The translations under genes and the position numbers were made by a program. From NCBI GenBank assembly GCA_031772625.1, contig CM062811.1:649772606-649836605 (forward strand): DNA of 64,000 nt. The letters are read 5' to 3'. The notes under the pieces are model-generated. The model ran no database searches, was not told the origin of the DNA, and saw nothing but the letters and a program-made list of their open reading frames with translations. Source of the stretch: Pinus tabuliformis. Its lineage: Eukaryota > Streptophyta > Pinopsida > Pinales > Pinaceae. Below, piece after piece: positions 10,801-22,800 of the stretch. Each line of letters starts with the position of its first letter. Within the stretch, counting starts at the first letter, position 1.

Positions 10801-13800
10801 GCACTCCTTCCACACCATTGTACTCTTGCTCCAATTATTTAATAAAATGGCTCAGTTGGTTGACATTTCTGGAGTTTTTATGGGTGTTCACTAAATTTTC
10901 TGAAATTTTGTGTTGCATGTATTGTTTTGCTTTGCATATCATTGTTTTTCCTAATTAGGAACATTACAGTGATTTTGGAGCTTCGATCTTGGCTCAACCG
11001 TGGGGGAACTTTCCTATGAACGAGGAGGATAGGCAGAACGTTACTTACCAAAGGCAGAGGTACCAAAGCAGGGAGAGGGAGTTGGAGATTACACCTGATA
11101 CTAAGGCACATGGGAAGGCAATAGTAGTAGCAAATATGGGGGAGCCAAAGAGTAAGGAGGAAGCAGCATTTGATAGCCTCTTGAAGGCCCTAAATGATTT
11201 AGCTAAGGGACAGAAGGAGATGTTGGAGGAGATCAAGCAACAGAATAGGGACAAGAGCATCCATCGTGAGTTCCTATTTGGAGAGACTTCAGGGGCCTCA
11301 CAACAATATGACCACCCATCACCAGCCACTCACCCACCAGCTTTCAGTGGGCCAACCAGAACCACGCTGCCTACTTTTCTACCATTAGCACCTAGTGAGC
11401 AAGGTGGGTCAGATGATCAAATGCCCATGGGAGATTATTTCAGGGAGTGGCAATCCATGGGGGAAGATTTCAAGGCAGCCTTTTCCTTTAGAGATTATTG
11501 CCAGCTCAAACAGAATGAGAAGGGCAGGTATAGTGGGGGACCGAGCACACAGAGTTCAGAGTTGCAACATACTATTGGGAGGATGTATTTTCCCACATAT
11601 GATGGATCTACCAAGTGCACAGCTCGAGCTTGGGTGGAGAAGTTGGATACCTATTTCCAGCTTAATCGAATGACAGAGGTGGAAGCCATCAAAATGGATA
11701 CCTTGCACTTGGAGGGGGAGGCACACGATTGGTGGTTTCATGGCTTATCCACGGCAGGGCATGTCAACGTGACCTCCTATGAGGACTTCACACGGAGAGT
11801 GGTAAAGCATTTTGATAGGAGGGACCTGGAGGCTCACTTCAGGGAGTTGACCCAGCTTAGGCAAACTGGCCACCCAGAGCATTACATATCGGAGTTTTTG
11901 AGGGTCTCAGTCATGGTGCCAAATTTGTCCGATGCCAGGAGGGTGTACACATTTATAGAGGGGTTGCTTGAGCCATTGCGTGGACTAGTGAAGTCCCGCA
12001 GACCCACTACTTTGCAGGAGGTTGTGACTTGTGCCAGGGATTTGCAAGGGGCAATCCCCAAGACTAGAGCACCCATTCCATCACGGACTCCCTACCCACA
12101 GAAGGGGAATGACACTAGGCCCCCACCACAGCGAGCAACCCAAGGGCGTGGGCAGTTAGATGAGGAGACCAGGAGAGACCTCTGGAGGAGGAAACTATGT
12201 TTTACTTGTCGGGAGTTGTGGGCACAAGGCCACAGATGCACAGTGGGCAAGGCCCACTACATCGAGGTCTTCTCAAATAGCGATCAGGAGGATGATATGG
12301 AATTGGAGATAGGCAAGGGAGACAGCGAGGTTCAGTGAAAGAGGCGACCACCACCACCTGGGGGAGCACCTTTTGCAACATCTAGGGGAGTCCTCGCTTC
12401 TTTGCGTGGAATTCCCAAATTTTTTACCCTGAGGATCAGAGGCACAATGTAGGGACAGCATGTCTCAGTCTTGGTAGACAGTGGGGCCACCCACAACTTC
12501 ATTGATGCCCAGATGGTTCAGAGGCGAGGTATCACTACAAAGGAGTTCGAGGGGTTCTCAGTTTTGGTGTCGAGGGACAGGACTATGCAGTGTACCCAAT
12601 ATGTTCCCGCTTTGATAGTGACCATGGGGAACTACTCGATGACAGATCATTTCTTTGTTGTGGATGTGCCAGATACCAACGTGGTGATGGGTGTCCAGTC
12701 GCTCTACTCCCTTGGCCAGGTCACCACTAATTGGAGGAAACTGGAGATGAAGTTCACCATATCGGATGGCAAGCTGGTGGTTCTTTGAGGTATGCATTCA
12801 TATCCTCCACAGACAATTTCAATGAATAGGATGGAGGCTGACTTGAGGCATGGGGACATTGCATAGGCAGTGGAGCTGAGGATTTCAGAGGTTGAGGGAC
12901 AGACCAAGCCAACACACCCCGACAGATAGGCCATCTTGGACATACCACCAAGGCAGCCACCTGACAAAGGATTTGAGCACAAGATTGAGCTAGAGCCCGG
13001 GGTACAAGCAGTTATCACCACTCCTTATAGGCATCCCAAGGCCTACAAGGATGAGATTAAGCGTGCCATTAAGGAGTTGTTGGCATTGGGGCACATTAGG
13101 CCGAGCTCTAGTCCCTTCGCTTCATCAGTTGTTCTGGTGAAGAAGAAGGATGGGACTTTGCGCATGTGCATTGATTATAGAGCACTCAACAAGAAGACTT
13201 TGAAGAACCACTACCCCATTCCGTGCATTGATGAGTTGATGGATGAGCTTAGAGGAGCCAAGTACTTCTCTAAGATAGACTTGCGCTCAGGGTACCACCA
13301 GATTAGGGTGAGGGATCAGGACATCCCCAAGACGGATTTCAAGTGCCACTATGGGCATTTTGAGTTTTTGGTCATGCCCTTTGGGTTGACCAACGCACTT
13401 GCCACTTTTCAGTCGTGCATGAATCATGTATTCCATGGGCAGTTGTGGAAGTTTGTACTGGTGTTCTTCGACGACATTTTGATTTACAGCCAAACGTGGG
13501 AGCAGCATTTGCAGCACCTGGAGGTGGTGTTGCGCATTTTAGAGGAGCAACAGTTTCACACCAAGTTGTCTGTGTGAGTTTGGACTGACAAAGATGCTCT
13601 ACTTGGGGCACATCATTGGCGCAGATGGAGTGAGGGTGCATGAGGAGAAGATCAGGGCCATCCGGGATTGGCCAGAGCCCTGGAATGTGACTGAGTTGAG
13701 GGGATTTGTAGGCATATGCACCTATTATAGGAAGTTCGTAAAGGGCTTCTCACAGTTAGCAGCTCCCCTCACAGATCTGACAAAGAAGGGGGCTTTTGCA

Positions 13801-16800
13801 TGGACAGATAGAGCGCAGTCAACATTTGATCGCCTCAAGGAGGTGATGAGTAGTTGCCCAGTTTTGGCACTCCCGAATTTCACTCAATCGTTCACCTTGG
13901 AGTGTGATGCATCAGGTGAGGGGGTTGGCGCAGTTTTATCTCAAGAGGGACACCCCATCGCTTTTGAGAGTTGGAAGCTCCTTCCGCATGAGAGGTCATA
14001 TTCTATTTACGACAAGGAGATGTTGGCCATCATGCATGCATTGGCCAAATTCTAACAGTATCTGGTGGGCAACAGATTTCAGGTGAAGACTAATCACAAT
14101 AGTGTTTGCCATTTTATGGGGCAGCAGGGCCTCAGTGACAGGCAGCAGAGGTGGGTCAGCAAGGTGTAAGCCTACAACTTTGATATTGAGTATGTTAAGG
14201 GCAAACACAATGTTATAGCAGACGCATTATCCAGGAGGCCCGTGACATTTTCACTCATGAGCATTTGCCTTGATTGGAAGGCGTCATTGTTTGTGGAGTA
14301 CTCCAAAGATCGGCGGGCATGTGAGATTTTGGAGCATACTCACGTTGATGAGTGTTAGAGGGTGATGGCTGACATCATATACTACAAAGGGCTCATATTT
14401 TTGGAGTCGGGTTCACAGTTGAGGGAGAAGATTCTCCATGCAGCTCATGACTCTCCACTATCAAGGCACCAGGGGTTCTGGAAGACATATATGACAGTCA
14501 GAGAGTGTTTCACATGGAAAGGCCTCAAGGGGGATGTATTGAAATATGTGCAAGAGTGTGAGGCTTGCAAGAGGAATAAGGGGGAGTTGACCCATCCAAT
14601 TGGGTTGTTGCAGCCACTTCCCATCCCTGAGGGGAAATGGGAGAGTATCTCCATGGATTTTATCACGAGGCTCCCTACAGTGCAGGGCAAAGATTGTATT
14701 TATGTGGTGGTGGATCGGTTGACGAAATATGCTCATTTCTTCACCATATTAACACGGTATTCAACATCACAGGTGGCCGAGTTATTCTTCAAGGAGGTCT
14801 TTCGCTTGCATGGACTCCCTAAGACCATAGTCAGTGACAGAGACAAATGGTAAATGGGGGTATTCTTGCAGAAAATTTTCAGATTAGTGGGCACTGAGCT
14901 CACCCCTAGCACTAGCTACCACCTACAGACAGACTGTCAAACTAAGAGGGTCAACAAATGGTTGGAAGGCTATCCACGAAACTGTGACCGGGCAGCAGAG
15001 AGCATGGATTCGGTGGTTGCATTTGGGCGAGTACTAGCACAACACCACCCACAATATTTCCCTTGGTATGTCACCTTTTCGTGCCTTGTATGGTTATGAT
15101 GCTTTATCTTTTGCTGACATTGTTTTTGGAGACAGTCGGGCCCCAAAGGCCAAAGATTGGATCTAAGAGAGCCAAGATATCCTCAAGGCTCTCAAGGATA
15201 AATTATTGACAGCCCAAAATCAGCAGAAGATATATGCGGATAGGCACAGGATTAAGAGACAGTTCGAGGAGGGGGACTTGGTCTTCCTACGGCTACAGCC
15301 ATATCGCCAGTCTGCATTGAAGCAGAAGGGGGACGAGAAGCTACAGCCACGTTTCTATGGGTTGTACAAGGTGACTAGGAGAGTTGGGGAGGTGACCTAT
15401 GAGTTGGAGCTTCCACAAGGGAGCAAGATTCATAACGTCCTTCATGTCTCATGCCTGAAGAAGGCGTTGGGGCAGCAGGTGACAGCAGCGACAGAGTTGC
15501 CTCCACTCGATGATGAGGGCCATCTGGTTCTGGAATGGGAAGCCATCTTGGAGACCGGGGAGAGGAAGCTGAGGAGTAGAACCATCAAGGAGTACGTAGT
15601 ACGTTAGAGGAGCTTGCCGGATGAGGATGCCACTTGGGAGGGTGAGCACATACTCGAGCATCCAACATTGAAGTTGCTTGGGGACAAGCAACATTTGGGA
15701 GGGGAGGATTGTAATGTCCCTTCCTAAAATAATTTACCTTAAGTTCATTTCCACAATTTTGGCATTTTTGGTGACTATGGGACCCACAAATTTTTGGAGA
15801 AAGACTTAGGAAAAAGGGGAGGCCGAAATCTTTTTGCTAGATGCACTTGCCTAGGAGGGAATTCGAATTGCCAAGGAAGGGGGTCGAAAAGCTTGTTGGA
15901 GGGACCCACATGGGAAAGGCAACTCACAAATTATAAATAGAAGAAGCTCAGCCATTTTTGGGGTCTTTTGCCAATCGAACTTTCTATTGTTGCTCGCGTT
16001 GCTTAGCCGAGTCACACTGTTGTTCAGCATTGAGTTTTCCAAGCAGAGAGCTCACCCATATTTCAGTGGACTACGAGTGTCACCCTAGGGAGGTCAGACT
16101 GTACCATGTTGGAGGAGAGTTTGGAGGGATTCAGAGCTATACACACAGTCTCTCACTCAGCCAGTGCATATTCCAGGAGGACGCAGGAGGGGAACATGCT
16201 TGGCTCATTTCAACTGTATCCTGGGTGGTGTTTGCTGGGAGAAATTTGGCATAGGAGCTTCAGGGGAAGATCAGGCTAATTGATGAGTTTTGGGGCAGGA
16301 GGTTGCTAAATTGAAGGCAGTACGAATTTGTGCATCTAGGGCCTGCGCAGTAGCCATTTTCTAGGCACACTTGGGAGTTTGAGGGGAGTGTTTTGGAGCT
16401 GGGTTTTGCCAGGAGAAATAAGGAGAACTTTGGGGTAATGAGACTCAACATTTTAGGAGTGATTGGAGGGATTTTTTAGAGAGTTTGCAAACAGGCCATA
16501 CTTCCCAACTAGTGGAGGAGGACGTGCTAATTGGGGCTGAATTTCGGGCGCCAAGACTCAGAACTAGACCAAACCCTTTTTGGGTTTTGGTGGGTTATTT
16601 GAGAGGAGCTTGGGGCTCATTTTACTGAATTTTCTAAGCACCGAAGGTGGGGCTTCCAACAGTATCTTTCTAGCAGGAAGTGCAATTTTTTGGGGCAGCG
16701 TAGGACATCACTGGAGCAACTCATTCTCTCATCCGAGCTTTCTAGTTTATCACCTGGGTCTTGTCAAGCTTGCCATTGAAGCAAGCCCGGGTGCACTTCT

Positions 16801-19800
16801 TCCACACCATTGTACTCTTGCTCCAATTATTTAATAAAATGGCTCAACTGGTTGACATTTCTGGAGTTGTTATGGGTGTTAACTCAATTTTCTGAAATTG
16901 TGTTGCATGTACTATTTTGCTTTGCATATCATTGTTTTTCCTAATTAGGAATATTACAGTCAGAGGCACTGGGTGGGTGGAACATAGAGGGAGGTATCGT
17001 TAATCAGACCACTACCTGCTTTCCGTTGGCTTCCATTTCACAAGCTACCTTGAAGACTGTTTCTCAAAACAGTTAAGCGAGAGGTTCAACTTAGACTAGG
17101 CATTTAAGCTAAAAATAACTAACATTCTTGCATCACACCTAACTCTTAGCAATTGCATATCATATAGGATAATCTATCATATTAAGCAGCGAATGTCCAT
17201 CCGGTTACTTGGTTTTAATTTATAATAAGCAAGAAATGTGACTCCATAAGGCACTGGTCTCATACTTAAAATCTAATATAATCATTAATCTTGCTAAATT
17301 CTACCGAGTAGCTAGGCCATTCATCTATGTCTCCCAAACAAGTTGGTTCCCAACTTGTTTTCCTTCACCTCATTTCCATAGGGACTACCCCCCACAGCCT
17401 GTTGTTGGGAGACAAAAAGAGAAGAGTGGGTGGGGATCAGAGTGACAGCACCCACCCTCAGCGGTTGTTGTAGTGCTTGTACAATCTGGGCAACAACATT
17501 TTATTTTGGCACTGTTGCCAAGGATAGATTTTTCCATTCCTAGGGTTTACAACAATTTCTCAATCTTTCAATCTTTTTGTCTTTCTGCATTCCTTGTCTC
17601 GTCAACGCCACAACATTTTTGGCACATATCATTCATCATTCCTCATCTTCTCATCACCAAATCTTTTGTTCTCTCATTAATCTTCTCATCTTGTTCATTC
17701 ACACCATTAGCACCTGGACATTTAGGTTCGTTTCCTGTTTGGGTGGCGACTCCACTTTTTCATCCATTCATAAGAACGTACTCTAGAATAAATCTTGGTG
17801 GCTTGGTTAACCCCGCTCCCGACCGTGAAAATGTTCTAAGAGCCCAGTTAAACAAATTACATTCTAGAGATCGTTTAAATTTTCTCGGACAGGAAGCTCT
17901 CCTTGATCTCCATTTGCTTTTTGTCAACCATCCTATAACTCAAGCAATGTTTTTAAAACCGGAACCGGTGACCGGACCGGTCCACCTAATGAACCGGTTT
18001 ACCGACCGGAACCGGTCTAACCGGCACTGGTTTGGTCTAAACAAACCGGTTTTAAAAAAATACATTAAATAATCAATTTTTAATGAAACAAAACTATTTT
18101 TAAGATGTAAAACCATGATTCCAAGCCAATAGAGACAAAATATGCAAAGTTTGCTCATTTATATACCATGTAAAGGTGAATACATCAAAATGGCACTGAG
18201 TGCAATACATATCATCAACAAAATAGCAAAATACATAACAAATGAGGCTCTAAATGGCCTATAAAGTCCAAAAACATTGTTGCAAGCTATGAGGCCATTG
18301 GCCTACTACAAGTCTACAGTATACACATGATCAATCATCAAGTTCATTACCACTACTAGTAGTAGACACAAGATCATCATCAGGAGCTACATAGACATCA
18401 TCTGGTTTAGATTCTGAGGATGCCTCAGCCTGATCTGCAACCTTAGTATCAATGCCACCAATGACAATAGAAGTGGACCTAATGGAAGCACGAGTTTGTC
18501 GACCTGCATGACTAGTGCCTTCCATTGGTTCCTTGCCTTTCCTTGATGCCGCTATTGATCTTGGTTCTGATGCCACCACATAATCTGCTTCATCCCCCGC
18601 CAAAGCCATGTCGATATCAAAATCAGCCTCAAACACAGGTTCTTCAGTCTCCTCCACCCATTCTGATGTTGGATCAATATCGTCCAACACAATGGGATCT
18701 AGATCAGGAGTTTTTCTTATCATTTGGAGCTCTAATTGCATTTATTGTTTACCCCCAAACCATGAAATCCTGAAAACCATTAAGTCTGCTAAATTTTGAG
18801 TGAAATCTAAAATTCTAGTTTCTCCATATGACATCCAATGAGGTCGAAACCACTCTCAAACATCCTGAGTCATTTCATGTTAATGTTAAAAATTTAAGTA
18901 AAAGGATGAAAATGAAAATTAAAGGAAATGTCACTTTTACTTTAAGAATTTAACATTACCATTAATTGCCAACATTGTTAGGGTTGAAACACCCTTAGTC
19001 CCCCCCCAAAACCCCTCAAACACAGTCAAAAACATGTTTTTTTAACTTTATGGTGGTTGTGCCTAAAACCGGCCGGTTTTGTCCTAAACCGGCCGGTTTT
19101 CACCGGTTAGGGCCAAAAATCGGGCAAATGAAGGGTCTGACCGGGTTTTTAGGCCGGTTCGGACCGGCCAGCTAGCTAACCGGCCGGTTTAACCGGTTAC
19201 CGGTTTTTCTGAGCGGTTTTTAAAACTATGAACTCAAGACATCATGGGTGACTTCTACGGGCCTTGCAACTTCACCAACATTCAGAGATATCTGCATGAT
19301 TTGCCGAATTAATCCACTATGAGCAAGTTGTCGCTTTTCCAAGGGAACAATGCTATTAATGCTGAAAGTCACATAAAGAAGTTCAACTGCTTTATCCAGA
19401 GATACGCTCATGCTACTAATTATAATCATGAAGATGTTCGAATGAAGTTATTTGTGCTTTCTCTAGAAGATGATGCTTTGGATTGGTTTCAAGATAAAGC
19501 TAACAATGCCTTCGACTCTTTGAGATCTCTTCTTGATGCATTCAGAGACAAGTATGGAGATAAGAGGGAAGGGAAATATTTGGTTAAGGAATATAACACT
19601 ATCAAGAAAAAGGAAAATGAAACAGTTGAAGAAATTGACCAAAGATTTAATAAGCTATTAGGGGATATGACTCAAGATTACAAGCCTCCTGACAAGACGA
19701 TTTTGGAACAATATCTTGAGGCTTACCCTATAGACACGCAATATGAGATAAGACATGCCCATCCCAACACTTTAGCTATTGCCCAAAGCACAGCGGAGGA

Positions 19801-22800
19801 GTTGGAAAAAGATAAGAAGGCCTCAGGAAAGTCAGAAATTATTGGTTTTTGAAAGAATCCAAGTCAAGTCTAAGGGGAAAGAAGTCAAAGAAGCAGAATT
19901 TGTTATGGAGTTAACCCGATTAGTGAAAGAAATGAACATTGCGCATACCAAACAAATGAGTGACATGCGGTCCAGAATGATTCAGATGCTAAACATACAG
20001 CATAGAGGTGATAATTACCCATGGCCAAGAAGGAATCCTCCTGCTGAGCAAAGGCCTCCTGATCCTCAAATTAATATGTTCGGGAAAGAGTTTCATCTGC
20101 CTTTAGAAAATTGGATGGAAGTTATTGAAAATAGCCGTGATGTTGAAACTCTTAACTTGGGCAGTATTGAGAATGAGAATGAAGATTAGCTTAAGGAGTA
20201 CAGTTCCCTTTGTGCTTGCAGGGTCAATGGCTGCAATATCATTTGAGCATATACTTCATCTCTCTCAACATCGGCATGCATTGTGGCATTGTGAAGTTGG
20301 CAGATTAGTTGAGGAAGGTTTGTATAATTAGGTATATGAGCATCCACTTACTTGTTTGTAGAGGCAACCACCTGTTCACTGTGACCTTGAAGAAAATAGA
20401 CCACACAGCTCCCAATTGTAGGTAGAGATACAAGGGGCCTGGCATGGTCATGCCACAACTCTGAATTAAGGCTTCTCCTTTCCCCTAAACCCTGTAGCGG
20501 TTTTGTTTCAATGTGCCCAGCTATAAAAATCCATGATGCATCAATGGACTCTCTAAGATCACAGGCAGATGTTTTGATATTTGCAAAACATGACAAAACA
20601 TTGTAGGAAATATTCTCTGCATCCGTCATAGGCACATGCCTGGGGGTTGTCTCCATATTTGTTTTCATGGTGTTGCATGTACCTAAGCTTGAAGGTGACA
20701 AGTATCCAAAATGACCATGACCATGAAATATTGGAATGGGGTGCTGCACATCTATTTGTTTCAAGTCTGTCAATTGTGATTTGCCTGAATTGAACAGGGC
20801 AGATTCCAGGAGCCCATCAGCCCCAACTGATATCATGAAACTGTCCTGGCACAAATTTCCAACATTAGAAATTTCAACACTTCCAAGAAAAGGGTTCAAG
20901 ATACATTCTTCTTGACAATCTGATGCCATGTTCCCTTGAAACTGCAGTTGCTCCATCAATGTCTTCCCTGAACCACTGAATGATGGTTGTTGATTATCAT
21001 GTTTGCTTGCAACTGACAAAGTCATGTTTGCTTGCAAGTGCCCTTTAAAAGGGTATGCATCCTTGGAAGCTGAGTGCAAAATTCTTTTCTCCAAATCCAT
21101 ATCATTTTCACGATCAAGGGTTGCACTAGTTGTGGTAGCTAAAGCTGGCATTCCATCACAACCATCAACCGCAGAATAAGATGCTTCAATCACAGGGCCG
21201 ACTGACTTCAGATCTTTCATCTTATTGTTGGTAATATTGCAAAGCTCTGGCTGCAGAACAGTTCGTCCATCTAATGACTTCTATGAATCTACAGTCTTAA
21301 TACTCATAGATTTCAAGGAATCAACCAATAAATATCTCAGTTATATTCATTGCCTTCTTTTTAGGGGGATACAGCCATGTCCATGCTTTTGCCTCTGCTT
21401 TAGTTTCTCTTGTACTTTGTTTTGTGGGCTTGGGCTTATCATCAGTGTCGCTTGATTTGTTTTTCTTACAGTTAACCCAAAGATCATCCCATTTCCATAT
21501 ACCTGTTTTCTGTTGTGTGTTCTTATCATCAGGTTCAAGGAATGGATCCCCTTCAATCTCCTTAGATGTTGTAGCCTTTTTGTTAAATTCTTCTAACTTT
21601 GTAAGGGCCACTCTGTTCCCTTCTTGCAATCTCTTAATAGTTTCCACTTGCTGCTCTTCTAACTTCCACCAAGACTTTGCAAATTCCTTGCCAAAAATTT
21701 CTTCCAATTGTTCCATCTTCAAACACCATCCAGGCTAGCAAGATTTCTACCCTAATACCACTGTAGTGATTTAGGGAAAAAAATCCCTTAGGTTTCTATT
21801 TCTAACCAGGGTTTCTTCAATAAATGAGAAAAGATTGCGCAACACTAGTACATACTCATTAATCCCTTTAATAATAAGTATCATTGAATAAAACAGCAGT
21901 GAATATCACAACAACAGGATTTATAGCAACACAGTGAGTTAGGGTTGGCTGCCCACATAGCACTAGTTCTACAAAAAATCCACCAGTACACTTGATAGGG
22001 TTATTAAATATAACCCGACAATATCGTCGTAATTCACAATTTAATCCTCGCACTATAATTCAACACAAACTCCAATCAGCAACTGATCCCCTACAAATTT
22101 CAATTAACTTACAGCACAGTTAATGACTCAGCCATACTAGAGATGCCCTATTGATAATGCAGACCCGGTCTTCTGGTCGTTTGCTGCCCTGATCAGTCTC
22201 TTGGTCGTTCGCTACCTGAATTAGTGCGGTAGCTTCCCATACTACTCCGTTGTTACAGAATTCTCCGCTTCTGATACCAGTGACTGTCCTCCTATTGATT
22301 TTCTAGTGCAAGCAAGACTAGTACAAATTTTTCAAATTGATAACTACTTCTAATGATACAATTTGACTTCGTTAGAGCATTTCAATCATCAAGTAGTTAT
22401 ACATGAAAAATTTAAACCATCAACAATAAAGCAGTAATAGAGATCACATTAGACAATAAGACGAGACACCAAGAATTTAGGCCAGTGACCAAGGTAAAAC
22501 CCCAAAAGGGGGAAAACCCTAGGAATCTTTCCCTATGAGAGAGATCAAGTCATCAATGGTACATCAGTCAAAATAACATATCTTTGGTAAGATCATATGG
22601 ACAGAACTTTGTCCTCTTCCTCAGTCACAGAGATAAGGAGCCACAGAACTTCACTTTACAACAGAGATGAGCCACAAAGAAGCTCGCATACCACAAAGAA
22701 TAGTGCCACAAGGAAGTTGTTGAACAGTTGGCATTGCCTCGATGCCTAGTGGCAGCGAGTGCGATGGCATTGAAGTCAACAGCCATGGCGGAGATGTGTT

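Larger units (their letters stand above)
9694..16958 (+). mobile_element. Complete degenerate Ty3/gypsy retrotransposon (chromodomain type)
   Basis: 7265 bp. It has two LTRs beginning TGTAATGTCCC and ending in ATTACA, a degenerate initiator-Met primer site, gag, protease, reverse transcriptase, RNase H, integrase, a C-terminal chromodomain-like segment, and a purine-rich tract before the 3' LTR. The gene order (RT and RNase H before integrase) defines Ty3/gypsy. The two LTRs differ visibly by many substitutions and by a deletion of about 35 bp in the 3' copy, so the insertion is old. Flanks GCCAA and GTCAG resemble a decayed 5-bp target duplication only weakly. The coding region has several stops and at least one frameshift. 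Confidence 0.92.
17945..19230. mobile_element. hAT-type DNA transposon remnant 2 (8-bp TSD AACTCAAG)
   Basis: 1286 bp, flanked by identical AACTCAAG at 17937-17944 and 19231-19238. Ends are inverted: CAATGTTTTTAAAACCGG left and CATAGTTTTAAAAACCG right when reversed. Subterminal zones are full of ACCGGTT and CCGGCCGG motifs. The interior holds the 88-bp hairpin and an acidic frame on the minus strand. No catalytic domain remains. It sits inside an Athila-like gag. Confidence 0.93.

Noticed and set aside
17473-17780. Upstream part of a 199-codon plus-strand frame
   Set aside because: Covers the primer site and the untranslated leader of the Athila-like element; only the last part resembles gag.
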